DNA from: an uncultured bacterium
GTDB lineage: Bacteria; Bacillota; Clostridia; Lachnospirales; Lachnospiraceae
Direction of reading: 5' to 3'
Assembly: GCA_905214955.1 (NCBI GenBank)
Contig: CAJMON010000015.1
Coordinates: 1-52,740, forward strand
DNA: 52,740 bases
Positions 32,743 to 40,951 of this stretch are shown in pieces. How positions within the stretch are numbered: position 1 is the stretch's first letter; each line of letters begins with the position of its first letter. The translations under genes were made by a program, and so were the position numbers. The notes under the pieces were generated by a model. It saw nothing but the letters and a program-made list of their open reading frames with translations, ran no database searches and was not told where the DNA came from.

Positions 32743-34008
32743 ATGTACGATGTAAAAAAAGGTTATGAGGCAGCAAAAGAATTTTATGCCCAGTACGGAA
32801 TCGATGTGGACAAGGCAATTGAAATTGCTGACAAGACTCCAATTTCCATGCACTGCTGGCAGGGCGATGATGTGGCAGGTACCGAATGTAAAGAGGATAC
32901 CGGACTGACCGGAGGCATCCAGGCTACAGGAAATTATCCTGGAAAAGCCATGAACGGTGACCAGCTGCGTGCAGACATTGAGGAAGCAATGAAATACATT
33001 CCTGGCACCTTAAAGCTGAACCTTCATGCCAATTATCAGGAAGCAGACCATTTTGTAGACAGAAATGAAATTACTCCGGAGCATTTTGAAAAATGGGCAG
33101 ACTGGGCAGTGGAAAAGGGCATTGGCCTGGACTTCAACCCCACCTATTTCTCTCATCCGAAGAGTACCGAAAAAGGAACCCTTTCCTGTGCAGATGAAGA
33201 TATCCGGAAGTTCTGGGTAGAGCACGGCATCCGCTGCCGCCAGATCGGCCAGTATTTTTATGAGAAGACCGGAAAACCCTGTGTCATCAACCATTGGACT
33301 CCGGATGGAGACAAGGAAGTGCCGGTAGATACCATCGGACCCAGACAGCGTCTGAAAAAGAGCTATGATGAGATCTTTGAGGCTACCAAGGATGTAAAGG
33401 GTGTTATTGACGGCATTGAGTCCAAAGTATTCGGTATCGGCGCAGAGAGCTATACCGTAGGATCTCATGAATTCTGCATGGGTTATGTGATGAAAGCAAA
33501 CCAGGATCACATCATCATGACTCTGGATACCGGACATTATCATCCTACGGAAGTGGTTTCTGCAAAGCTTTCCAGCATCTATACTTTTGCAGATCATGTA
33601 CTGCTGCATGTATCCCGTCCGGTTCGCTGGGATTCTGACCATGTAGTCGGATTTGATGATGAGACAAGAGCTATCTTTGAAGAGCTGGTACGCATGGGCA
33701 AACTTCAGGATACCTATATTGCCACTGACTTCTTTGATGCATCTATCAACCGGATTGCCGCATGGGTCATCGGTCTGCGCAACACCAGAAAAGCAATGCT
33801 GGCAGCCCTGCTGCAGCCGGCAGACAAGATGAAAGAGCTGGAGGCAGCTGGAGATGTGACTGCCAGACTGGCTTACAAGCAGGAATTTGCTGCTGCTCCC
33901 TTTGCAATGGTATGGGATTATTACTGCACACAGAAAAACGCAGGAGCAGGCCTTGAATGGCTGAAAGAAGTACAGGCATACGAGAAAGATGTTCTGCTGA
34001 AGAGATAA
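32743..34008 (+). CDS. rhaA: L-rhamnose isomerase
   Basis: The 421-residue enzyme converts L-rhamnose to L-rhamnulose. Length and character match RhaA, with ISMHCWQGDDVAGTE near the start, KLNLHANYQE, GLDFNPTYFSHPKS, NHWTPDGDKEVP, IGAESYTVGSHEF, ALDTGHYHPTE-like MTLDTGHYHPTE with metal-binding residues, and VLLHVSRPVRWDSDHVV. The ATG at 32743 has AAAGGTGG upstream; in-frame upstream codons are rejected. No rhamnulokinase, aldolase, transporter or regulator is adjacent, so the rest of the pathway must lie elsewhere. It has its own promoter and terminator. Confidence 0.93.
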   Translation: MYDVKKGYEAAKEFYAQYGIDVDKAIEIADKTPISMHCWQGDDVAGTECKEDTGLTGGIQATGNYPGKAMNGDQLRADIEEAMKYIPGTLKLNLHANYQEADHFVDRNEITPEHFEKWADWAVEKGIGLDFNPTYFSHPKSTEKGTLSCADEDIRKFWVEHGIRCRQIGQYFYEKTGKPCVINHWTPDGDKEVPVDTIGPRQRLKKSYDEIFEATKDVKGVIDGIESKVFGIGAESYTVGSHEFCMGYVMKANQDHIIMTLDTGHYHPTEVVSAKLSSIYTFADHVLLHVSRPVRWDSDHVVGFDDETRAIFEELVRMGKLQDTYIATDFFDASINRIAAWVIGLRNTRKAMLAALLQPADKMKELEAAGDVTARLAYKQEFAAAPFAMVWDYYCTQKNAGAGLEWLKEVQAYEKDVLLKR

Positions 34009-34013
34009 TGACT

Positions 34014-34058
34014 AGAAAGGACGCTGCAAGGTTTTAAATGCCTCGCAGCGTCCTTTCT
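34014..34058 (+). terminator. Long hairpin terminator after rhaA
   Basis: AGAAAGGACGCTGC (34014-34027) pairs perfectly with GCAGCGTCCTTTCT (34045-34058). There is no clean T-run after it, but the stem is 14 base pairs. Confidence 0.65.
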
Positions 34059-34060
34059 AT

Positions 34061-34085
34061 GTCATAGGAAACTTTATCCTATGAC
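34061..34085. repeat. Perfect 9 base-pair dyad between rhaA and apbE
   Basis: GTCATAGGA (34061-34069) and TCCTATGAC (34077-34085) are perfect inverted repeats with a seven-base loop, directly between the rhaA and apbE terminators. Confidence 0.5.
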
Positions 34086-34087
34086 AC

Positions 34088-34122
34088 AAAAAACGCTTTG
34101 CGGGATGCGCCCTCGCGCAAAG
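34088..34122 (-). terminator. Intrinsic terminator for apbE
   Basis: Read on the minus strand, CTTTGCG (34122-34116) pairs with CGCAAAG (34102-34096), followed by CG and TTTTTT (34093-34088). More GC-rich hairpins lie between this and the apbE stop. Confidence 0.65.
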
Positions 34123-34193
34123 AAGAAACATGCCGCAAGCGGCCGCGCTTGGCGCGAGAATGTGCCAAGGTACTTTCTTGTAAGGGAAAAACA

Positions 34194-35198
34194 TCAGGTT
34201 GTAGAAGAGACTTTTTCCATGGTTTCATCGGAGAATACGAAAATGGCTTCTAAGCCGGGCATATTTAAGGAGCGGATCAGTTCTGCTCCTTTTTCATATC
34301 CAAGGACAAAACAGATGGTGCTTAGGGCGTCCCCGTCTACGGAATGTTTCGACAGAATGGTAACTGCGTACAGGTCATTTTCCACAGGATATCCCGTAGA
34401 AGGATCCAGGAGATGATGGTACAGGATTCCATCTTTGTAAAAATATCGTTCATACACACCGGAAGTCACCACAGATCCCTGCTTCAGGGAAACAGCATCC
34501 AGGGTCTCACCTTTTTCTGCAAATGGCTTCTGAATGGCGATTTTCCATAAGCTGCCATCCGGTTTTTCACCGACTGTCAGTACATTTCCCCCAAGGTTGA
34601 TGACCGCTCCGGTGACGCCTTTTTCTGTGAGGAAATCCTGGAGCCGGTCCGCGATATACCCTTTGGCAATTCCACCAAGGTCTAAGGCGGCTTTGGAATT
34701 TTTCAGGGTAACCGTCTGATCTTTCACCTCTACGGTACGGTAGTCTACCAGGGAAACGGCCTTGGCAAGGGTTTCTGGGTCCGGAAGTGTTCCGGAATCG
34801 TTCTGAAAGTTCCACAGGCTGCTGACCGGGGCGATGGTGCAGTCAAAAGCGCCGTCGGAAAGTTCCGAGTAGGAGAGGGCGGTTTCAAGCAGCGAAATGG
34901 TCTCTTCGGAGACTTCCACAGGGGAGCCGCCGGCATGATTGATTTTGTAAATATCGCTGCCTTCTTTTGTTCTGGAAAAAAGGCTGTCATAGGTCTCACA
35001 CATGGAAATGCAGTCATCCGCAAGCCCTTCCTTACCGCCATAAATGGTGACAGAAATCACAGTATCCAAAGCAAAGCCTGCAGCGTTTTCCGGCTCACTT
35101 GACACCGTGGTTTTTCTGCATCCGGAAAAGAAAAAAAGAGCAGCAAAGAACAGGCCTCCCATTTTCAAGAAAGCCTCTTTTTTTCTGGGTTTGTACAT
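34194..35198 (-). CDS. apbE: FAD:protein FMN transferase (ApbE lipoprotein)
   Basis: The 334-residue protein uses FAD to attach FMN through phosphoester bonds to Thr in SGAT-type motifs. It has a lipoprotein signal peptide (FFAALFFFSGC, lipid-modified C27). Family segments are GFALDTVISVTIYGG, YDSLFSRTKEGSDIYKIN, ALDLGGIAKGYIADRL, GAVINLGGNVLTVG and HHLLDPSTGYPVENDLYAVT with VDGDALSTICFVLG. Its natural clients are RnfD and RnfG encoded 2-6 kb away. It is transcribed towards rhaA and ends in its own terminator; a RBS (GGAGGAATTC on the minus strand) precedes the start. Confidence 0.93.
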   Translation of the reverse strand: MYKPRKKEAFLKMGGLFFAALFFFSGCRKTTVSSEPENAAGFALDTVISVTIYGGKEGLADDCISMCETYDSLFSRTKEGSDIYKINHAGGSPVEVSEETISLLETALSYSELSDGAFDCTIAPVSSLWNFQNDSGTLPDPETLAKAVSLVDYRTVEVKDQTVTLKNSKAALDLGGIAKGYIADRLQDFLTEKGVTGAVINLGGNVLTVGEKPDGSLWKIAIQKPFAEKGETLDAVSLKQGSVVTSGVYERYFYKDGILYHHLLDPSTGYPVENDLYAVTILSKHSVDGDALSTICFVLGYEKGAELIRSLNMPGLEAIFVFSDETMEKVSSTT

Positions 35199-35388
35199 CT
35201 TAGAATTCCTCCAAAAGGTTAGCCATGACTTATAATAACAGAAGCTTCTGTTTTTTGCAAGAAAGGTTTTTTTTCGAAAAAAGTCTGGACTAAACTCTTA
35301 TTTTGTGAGAAAATGTTATCAAGTATGGGATAGTATGTCGAAAGAGATACCCCCTACATAAAAGCATTTATTTGAAAGGAGTTTTAAA

Positions 35389-36081
35389 ATGATTTATTCA
35401 CGCGAAGTAGAAGAAATGTGCCCCGTTGCCCAGGGCGTTCATCATGGCGCTGCTCCGATCCCGGAAGAAGCAAAATGGGTACAGGCAAAAGAAGTAAAAG
35501 ATATTTCCGGATTTACACACGGTGTAGGCTGGTGTGCTCCTCAGCAGGGTGCCTGTAAGCTGAGCCTGAACGTAAAAGAAGGTATCATCCAGGAAGCACT
35601 GGTAGAGACCATCGGATGTTCAGGTATGACTCACTCTGCAGCAATGGCAGCTGAGATTCTGCCGGGTCTGACTGTTCTGGAAGCACTGAACACCGACCTT
35701 GTCTGTGATGCCATCAACACTGCAATGAGAGAGCTGTTCTTACAGATTGTTTACGGACGTTCTCAGTCTGCATTCTCTGAGGATGGTCTGGCAGTCGGCG
35801 CTGGTCTGGAAGACCTTGGAAAAGGTTTAAGATCTCAGGTTGGTACCATGTACGGTACTCTGAAAAAAGGTCCCCGTTACCTGGAAATGGCAGAAGGTTA
35901 TGTAACCGGTATCGCTCTGGACGAGGATGACCAGATCATCGGATATCAGTTTGTAAGCCTTGGAAAAATGACTGACTTCATCAAAAAGGGTGATGATCCC
36001 AACACCGCATGGGAAAAAGCAAAAGGTCAGTACGGCCGTGTTGCTGATGCAGTGAAGATTATTGACCCGAGAAAAGAATGA
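35389..36081 (+). CDS. NifU-like iron-sulfur scaffold family protein, partner of GGGtGRT protein
   Basis: The 230-residue protein resembles the NifU/IscU scaffold fold in the segment GACKLSLNVKEGIIQEALVETIGCSGMTHSAAMAAEIL. Cysteines are C11, C49, C56, C77 and C106. Their spacing is not that of canonical IscU, so cluster assembly is only a family-based guess. The C-terminal third (KKGPRYLEMAEGYVTGIALDEDDQIIG) is outside the usual scaffold. It is followed by 18 bases and the GGGtGRT gene, a pairing I know from many anaerobes but with no established function. GAAAGGAG precedes the ATG. Confidence 0.75.
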   Translation: MIYSREVEEMCPVAQGVHHGAAPIPEEAKWVQAKEVKDISGFTHGVGWCAPQQGACKLSLNVKEGIIQEALVETIGCSGMTHSAAMAAEILPGLTVLEALNTDLVCDAINTAMRELFLQIVYGRSQSAFSEDGLAVGAGLEDLGKGLRSQVGTMYGTLKKGPRYLEMAEGYVTGIALDEDDQIIGYQFVSLGKMTDFIKKGDDPNTAWEKAKGQYGRVADAVKIIDPRKE

Positions 36082-36099
36082 TTGAGGAGGTAACGGAAA

Positions 36100-37110
36100 A
36101 TGGCTTTATTTGAATCATATGAAAGACGAATTGACAAAATCAATTCTGTTTTAAACAGCTACGGAATTGCTTCTATCGAAGAAGCTGAGAAAATCACAAA
36201 AGATGCTGGACTGAACGTTTACGATCAGATCAAAAGCATCCAGCCCATTTGCTTCGAGAATGCCTGTTGGGCTTATACAGTAGGTGCTGCTATTGCCATC
36301 AAAAAAGGCTGCCGCAAAGCTTCTGAAGCTGCTGCTGCCATCGGCGAAGGTCTGCAGGCTTTCTGTATTCCGGGTTCTGTTGCTGATACCCGTAAAGTAG
36401 GTTTAGGACATGGAAACCTGGGCAAAATGCTTCTGGAAGAAGAGACCGAGTGCTTCTGCTTCCTGGCTGGACATGAGTCTTTTGCAGCTGCTGAAGGTGC
36501 AATCGGTATCGCTGAGAAAGCAAACAAGGTTCGTCAGAAACCTCTGCGTGTTATCCTGAACGGTCTTGGAAAAGATGCTGCACAGATCATCTCCAGAATC
36601 AATGGATTTACTTTTGTTGAGACTGAGTACGATCCGTACACCAATGAAGTAAAAGAAATCTCCAGAAAATCCTACTCTACCGGCCTTCGTGCAAAAGTAA
36701 ACTGCTACGGCGCAAACAGCGTTCCGGAAGGTGTTGCAATCATGTGGAAAGAGGGCGTAGACGTTTCCATTACCGGTAACTCCACCAACCCCACCCGTTT
36801 CCAGCATCCGGTAGCAGGTACCTACAAGAAGGAATGCAACGAGAAAGGTAAGAAATACTTCTCCGTAGCTTCCGGCGGTGGTACCGGACGTACTCTGCAT
36901 CCGGATAACATGGCTGCAGGTCCGGCTTCCTATGGTATGACTGATACTCTGGGACGTATGCATTCTGATGCACAGTTTGCAGGTTCTTCTTCCGTTCCGG
37001 CTCACGTAGAAATGATGGGTCTGATCGGTGCAGGAAACAACCCCATGGTTGGTATGACTGTAGCAGTCGCTGTATCCATTGAGGAAGCAGCTAAGAACGG
37101 CAAGTTCTAA
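36100..37110 (+). CDS. GGGtGRT family protein, function unknown
   Basis: The 336-residue protein carries the name-giving motif G259-G-G-T-G-R-T265 in VASGGGTGRTLHPDNMA. Other conserved-looking stretches are VGLGHGNLGKMLLEEETECFCFLAGHESF, seen here as residues 100-128 with C118 and C120, and NSTNPTRFQHPVAGTY. Eight cysteines are present. No signal peptide or membrane span is seen, so it should be cytosolic. It lies 18 bases after the NifU-like gene with GAGGAGG upstream, implying a two-gene operon. The chemistry is unknown; a metal- or nucleotide-dependent enzyme is plausible from glycine-rich loops, but that is only inference. Confidence 0.85.
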   Translation: MALFESYERRIDKINSVLNSYGIASIEEAEKITKDAGLNVYDQIKSIQPICFENACWAYTVGAAIAIKKGCRKASEAAAAIGEGLQAFCIPGSVADTRKVGLGHGNLGKMLLEEETECFCFLAGHESFAAAEGAIGIAEKANKVRQKPLRVILNGLGKDAAQIISRINGFTFVETEYDPYTNEVKEISRKSYSTGLRAKVNCYGANSVPEGVAIMWKEGVDVSITGNSTNPTRFQHPVAGTYKKECNEKGKKYFSVASGGGTGRTLHPDNMAAGPASYGMTDTLGRMHSDAQFAGSSSVPAHVEMMGLIGAGNNPMVGMTVAVAVSIEEAAKNGKF

Positions 37111-37119
37111 TAAATCCAT

Positions 37120-37162
37120 ATGGCCGCGGAGACTTCAGGAAAACTGGAGCCTTCACGGCCAT
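37120..37162 (+). terminator. Two-tier hairpin after the GGGtGRT gene
   Basis: ATGGCCG (37120-37126) pairs with CGGCCAT (37156-37162) and encloses CTTCAG/CTGGAG. The following bases are TGCTTTG, so it is a weak terminator or a processing structure before the next gene. Confidence 0.5.
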
Positions 37163-37208
37163 TGCTTTGATAAAAGTGTTGAAAGAAAATGAGACGGAGA
37201 GAGTGATT

Positions 37209-37880
37209 ATGCAGCATCAAACGAGGCAGGAGCAGATGTCAGAAGCGTTTTTTAACTGTGTGTTTCTGGCACTGTCCGGTGGATTTCAAGACGCATATAC
37301 CTACAATGTCCGGGAAGGGGTCTTTTCTAACGCCCAGACAGGAAACGTGGTTTTGATGAGCCAGCACATGATGAATGGGGAATGGCAGCATGTGCTGCGG
37401 TATCTGATTCCGCTTCTGGCGTTTGCCGGAGGCATTTTTGTGGCAGAAAATATTCAGGAACGGTTTCGCTATGCGAAGCGCCTTCACTGGAGACAGGGCA
37501 TTCTGCTGGCTGAGATTCTGATTTTGTTTGTGGTGGGATTCCTTCCCCGGAATCTGGATATGGCCGCCACAGCCCTGGTCTCTTTTGCCTGTGCGATGCA
37601 GGTACAGACTTTTCGGAAAGTGCATGGTTATTCCTATGCCAGTACCATGTGCATCGGAAACTTAAGAGGTGGTACTGCAGCGTTTTCTGCATGGCTCAGA
37701 GAAAAGAAAGCAGAAGAGCTGGAAAAGGCAGTGTATTACTTTGCCGTTATTGTATTCTTTGCAATCGGAGCAGGCATTGGAGGCAATCTGTCTCTGCATT
37801 ACGGAATCCCAACTATCTGGGTATCCTGTGTTTTGCTGCTTATCAGCTTTGTGGTGATGTTCAAAGAAAAGATTCATTAA
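37209..37880 (+). CDS. YoaK/DUF1275-type membrane protein
   Basis: The 223-residue protein has about six hydrophobic spans and the family motif FLALSGGFQDAYTYNVREGVF followed by NAQTGNVVLMS, then ACAMQVQTFRKVHGYSYASTMCIGNLR, which define the YoaK (DUF1275) family. Function is unknown; transport is only guessed. The ATG at 37209 has GGAGAGAG upstream and is preferred over 37167. It may be read through from the GGGtGRT pair, but a hairpin separates them. Confidence 0.8.
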   Translation: MQHQTRQEQMSEAFFNCVFLALSGGFQDAYTYNVREGVFSNAQTGNVVLMSQHMMNGEWQHVLRYLIPLLAFAGGIFVAENIQERFRYAKRLHWRQGILLAEILILFVVGFLPRNLDMAATALVSFACAMQVQTFRKVHGYSYASTMCIGNLRGGTAAFSAWLREKKAEELEKAVYYFAVIVFFAIGAGIGGNLSLHYGIPTIWVSCVLLLISFVVMFKEKIH

Positions 37881-37888
37881 TTTAGAGG

Positions 37889-37929
37889 ATAGAAAAAGGA
37901 CTCTGACAAGTGCAGAGTCCTTTTTCTAT
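37889..37929. terminator. Bidirectional terminator between yoaK-like gene and rfbD
   Basis: ATAGAAAAAGGACTCTG (37889-37905) and CAGAGTCCTTTTTCTAT (37913-37929) are a perfect 17 base-pair inverted repeat with T-runs on both strands. It ends both convergent transcripts. Confidence 0.92.
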
Positions 37930-37937
37930 GTCTTGCA

Positions 37938-38879
37938 TTAAAATTCAATTTCTTTCAGATAACGGCCCAAGGCATCCTGCCAGGTGGGCAGCAGCTCAAA
38001 TCCGTTGTCGGTCAGCTTGCTCTTATCCAGACGGCTGTTAAAAGGTCTGGCAGCCTTGGAAACACCATATTCTGCGGTAGTCACCGGGTCAACGGTGATC
38101 CGCTCTTCGGAGTATTCGCTGTGGCCAAGAGCAGCAGCCTGGCGGAAGATTTCTTTGGTGAAATCATACCAGCTGATGTAACCGCCTTCGTTGGTTGCAT
38201 GATAGTAGCCGTATTTCTCAGTGACGATCATATCCACCAGAAGTCTAGCCAGGTCAAAGGTATAGGTAGGAGTACCGATCTGGTCGTTAACCACTCTCAA
38301 ATGGTCGTGGGTCTTTCCCACATTTAACATGGTCTTAATAAAATTCTTTCCGTTCTTCCCAAATACCCATGCAATCCGCACGATGAAAAACTTGTCAACC
38401 TGACCGGAAACAGCCAGTTCGCCATCCAGCTTCGTCTGTCCATAGACATTCAGCGGAGCATAGTCCTTGCAGTCTGGCTGCCAGGGGGTGGTTCCCTGGC
38501 CGTTGAACACGTAATCTGTGGAAATGTACATCATTTTGATGTTCTGTTCTTTGCAGACCTTGGCAATGTTGTCTGTGCCAACCACATTGACCAGACGGAC
38601 TTTTTCTTTTTTATCTTCATCCTCTGCAGCGTCTACGGCTGTCCAGGCAGCACAGTGGATGACAGCATCCGGCTGTACGCGCTCCAGCGCTTCTTTGACG
38701 GCATCGGCGTTGGTGATATCCAAAGAGACATAGGGCATAGAAGTGACTGCAGAGCCATCAGCGATTCCGCTGTAAACCGGTGCGAGGTCGCTTCCAACCC
38801 CTTCGATCCCGTGTTTTGCAAGCTCATTCATCACATCGTGCCCAAGCTGTCCTGCAACACCTGTTACAAAAATTTTCAT
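37938..38879 (-). CDS. rfbD: dTDP-4-dehydrorhamnose reductase
   Basis: The 313-residue NAD(P)-dependent reductase makes dTDP-L-rhamnose in the last step of the pathway. It has the Rossmann loop VTGVAGQLGHDVM, the segment VIHCAAWTAVDAAEDE typical of RmlD, and the catalytic YISTDYVFNGQG and YGQTKLDGE (Tyr-x3-Lys). The length is slightly above the RmlD norm. It is the third gene of a minus-strand rfbA-rfbB-rfbD set, 11 bases after rfbB, and ends in the shared terminator. Confidence 0.9.
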   Translation of the reverse strand: MKIFVTGVAGQLGHDVMNELAKHGIEGVGSDLAPVYSGIADGSAVTSMPYVSLDITNADAVKEALERVQPDAVIHCAAWTAVDAAEDEDKKEKVRLVNVVGTDNIAKVCKEQNIKMMYISTDYVFNGQGTTPWQPDCKDYAPLNVYGQTKLDGELAVSGQVDKFFIVRIAWVFGKNGKNFIKTMLNVGKTHDHLRVVNDQIGTPTYTFDLARLLVDMIVTEKYGYYHATNEGGYISWYDFTKEIFRQAAALGHSEYSEERITVDPVTTAEYGVSKAARPFNSRLDKSKLTDNGFELLPTWQDALGRYLKEIEF

Positions 38880-38890
38880 GAGAATCCCTC

Positions 38891-39910
38891 CTAGCGGTTG
38901 CCGTACATTTTCTCGTAATAATTCTGGTATTCACCGGAGATGATGGTTTCCCACCACTCTTTGTTGTCCAGGTACCACTGAATGGTTTTCTTGATGCCGT
39001 CTGCGAACTTGGTCTCCGGCAGCCATCCAAGCTCATTGTGGATCTTGGTGGGATCAATGGCATAACGCATATCATGGCCTTTCCGGTCAGCAACGTAGGT
39101 AATCAGGCTTTCCGGTTTGCCAAGCTCCTTGCAGATCAGTTTTACAATGTCGATGTTTTTCATTTCGTTATGGCCGCCTACATTGTAGACTTCTCCTACC
39201 CGTCCCTTGTGGATGATCAGGTCGATGGCACGGCAATGATCCTCTACATACAGCCAGTCACGGACATTTTCTCCTTTTCCATATACCGGAAGAGGTTTGT
39301 CATTCAGTGCATTGGCGATCATCAGAGGAATCAGTTTTTCCGGGAAATGATAGGGGCCGTAGTTGTTGGAGCAGCGGCTGATGGTAACAGGCAGGCCGTA
39401 GGTGCGGTGATAAGCCAGTACCAGAAGGTCAGCGCCAGCTTTGGAAGAGCTGTAGGGACTGCTGGTGTGAATGGGAGTCTCCTCGGTGAAGAATAAGTCC
39501 GGGCGGTCCAGAGGAAGGTCACCATACACTTCATCGGTGGAAACCTGATGATAGCGGGTAATGCCGTATTTTCTGCAGGCGTCCATCAGGACAGCTGTAC
39601 CTTTGATGTTGGTATCCAGGAATACTTCCGGGTTTTCGATGGAACGATCTACGTGGCTTTCTGCTGCAAAGTTGACTACCATGTCCGGATGCTCTTCCTC
39701 GAAAAGACGGTAAACAGCTTCTCTGTCCGTAATGCTTTCTTTTACGAAGCGGAAGTTGGGGTTGTCCATGACAGGTGCCAGTGTGGAAAGGTTTCCTGCA
39801 TAGGTTAAGCAGTCCAGGCACACGATCCGGTAATCCGGATACTTGTTCAGCATGTGGAAAATAAAGTTGCTTCCAATAAATCCGGCACCGCCGGTTACAA
39901 TGATATTCAT
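38891..39910 (-). CDS. rfbB: dTDP-glucose 4,6-dehydratase
   Basis: The 339-residue enzyme converts dTDP-glucose to the 4-keto-6-deoxy sugar. Signatures are VTGGAGFIGSNFIFHMLNKY, FAAESHVDRSIENP, YHQVSTDEVYGDLPLD, YSSSKAGADLLVLAYHRTYGL (Tyr-x3-Lys), and NNYGPYHFPEKLIPLMI. The ATG at 39910 has AAAGGAG ten bases upstream; a TTG nine bases earlier is less likely. It lies between rfbA and rfbD; the 3,5-epimerase gene rfbC expected in such clusters is not here. Confidence 0.94.
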   Translation of the reverse strand: MNIIVTGGAGFIGSNFIFHMLNKYPDYRIVCLDCLTYAGNLSTLAPVMDNPNFRFVKESITDREAVYRLFEEEHPDMVVNFAAESHVDRSIENPEVFLDTNIKGTAVLMDACRKYGITRYHQVSTDEVYGDLPLDRPDLFFTEETPIHTSSPYSSSKAGADLLVLAYHRTYGLPVTISRCSNNYGPYHFPEKLIPLMIANALNDKPLPVYGKGENVRDWLYVEDHCRAIDLIIHKGRVGEVYNVGGHNEMKNIDIVKLICKELGKPESLITYVADRKGHDMRYAIDPTKIHNELGWLPETKFADGIKKTIQWYLDNKEWWETIISGEYQNYYEKMYGNR

Positions 39911-39947
39911 AATCTGCAAATCTCCTTTTTTAATTATTCAATGAGGG

Positions 39948-40844
39948 TCAGTGAAGAACGTCTAAGTATTTTCCGTCCAGAACATCTTTTAAATACTGGC
40001 CGTACTGATTTTTCTTCAGGACTTCATAAACCTTCAGCACTTCTTCTTTGGAAATCCAGCCGTTGAGATAAGCGATCTCTTCCAGGCAGGCAATTTTACG
40101 GTGCTGATGGGTTTCCATGGTCTTTACAAAGTTGGTGGCGTCTACCAGGCTCTCATGAGTACCGGTATCCAGCCAGGTAAAGCCCTGTCCTAACAGTTCT
40201 ACATTTAACTGGCCTTTTTCCAGGTAAATCCGGTTTAAATCCGTGATTTCCAGCTCACCTCTTGCGCTGGGCTTTAAGTTTTTTGCATATTCTACTACCT
40301 GATTGTCGTAGAAGTAAAGGCCTGTCACGCAGTAGTTGCTCTTGGGTTTGGCCGGTTTTTCTTCGATGGAAACAGCTTTTCCATCCTGGTCAAATTCTAC
40401 AATGCCGAAACGCTCCGGATCATCTACGTAGTAGCCAAAGACAGTAGCGCCTTTTCCGGTAGCAGCATTTTCAACGGCGGCTTTCAGGCGTTTTTTCAGG
40501 CCGTGTCCGGCGAAAATGTTATCGCCAAGTACCATGGCAACGCTGTCGTTTCCGATGAATTCTTCTCCAATGATAAAGGCTTGTGCCAGTCCGTCCGGGC
40601 TTGGCTGTACGGCATAAGAAAGATGAAGACCGAACTGGCTTCCATCTCCTAAAAGTTCCTCAAACCGGGGAGTATCCTGTGGAGTGGAAATGATGAGGAT
40701 GTCCCGGATGCCTGCATTCATCAGAACAGACATAGGGTAGTAGATCATTGGTTTGTCATAGATGGGCAGAAGCTGTTTGGAAGTAACCATGGTCAGAGGA
40801 TACAGTCTGGTGCCGGAACCTCCTGCTAAAATGATTCCTTTCAT
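39948..40844 (-). CDS. rfbA: Glucose-1-phosphate thymidylyltransferase
   Basis: The 298-residue nucleotidyltransferase makes dTDP-glucose, the first step of dTDP-rhamnose synthesis. It starts MKGIILAGGSGTRLYPLT with the GGxGTRL nucleotide loop and includes KQLLPIYDKPMIYYP, QPSPDGLAQAFIIGEEF, VLGDNIFAGHG, SIEEKPAKPKSNYCVTGLYF and FTWLDTGTHESLVDA. Full length. It is the first gene of the operon and has AAAAGGAGAC upstream on the minus strand. A promoter and a 16-base palindrome lie in its leader. Confidence 0.95.
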   Translation of the reverse strand: MKGIILAGGSGTRLYPLTMVTSKQLLPIYDKPMIYYPMSVLMNAGIRDILIISTPQDTPRFEELLGDGSQFGLHLSYAVQPSPDGLAQAFIIGEEFIGNDSVAMVLGDNIFAGHGLKKRLKAAVENAATGKGATVFGYYVDDPERFGIVEFDQDGKAVSIEEKPAKPKSNYCVTGLYFYDNQVVEYAKNLKPSARGELEITDLNRIYLEKGQLNVELLGQGFTWLDTGTHESLVDATNFVKTMETHQHRKIACLEEIAYLNGWISKEEVLKVYEVLKKNQYGQYLKDVLDGKYLDVLH

Positions 40845-40918
40845 AATGAAGTCTCCTTTTCTTTTGTTTGTGTTTCTAAGTTTCTTTTTGATTGCTGTCT
40901 CGTATTCAGGTCAAAAGA

Positions 40919-40934
40919 ATTTCTGTACAGAAAT
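40919..40934. promoter_or_regulatory. Perfect 16-base palindrome in the rfbA leader
   Basis: ATTTCTGTACAGAAAT is its own reverse complement. It lies about 18 bases downstream of the rfbA -10 region, where a dimeric repressor could block transcription. The binding protein is unknown. Confidence 0.45.
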
Positions 40935-40951
40935 CCTTTGTAGATAGTTTT

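Noticed and set aside
40905..40915. CAGGTCAAAAG upstream of rfbA as a copy of the leader block
   Set aside because: It is on the opposite strand to rfbA, misses one G of the core and has no pairing arm.
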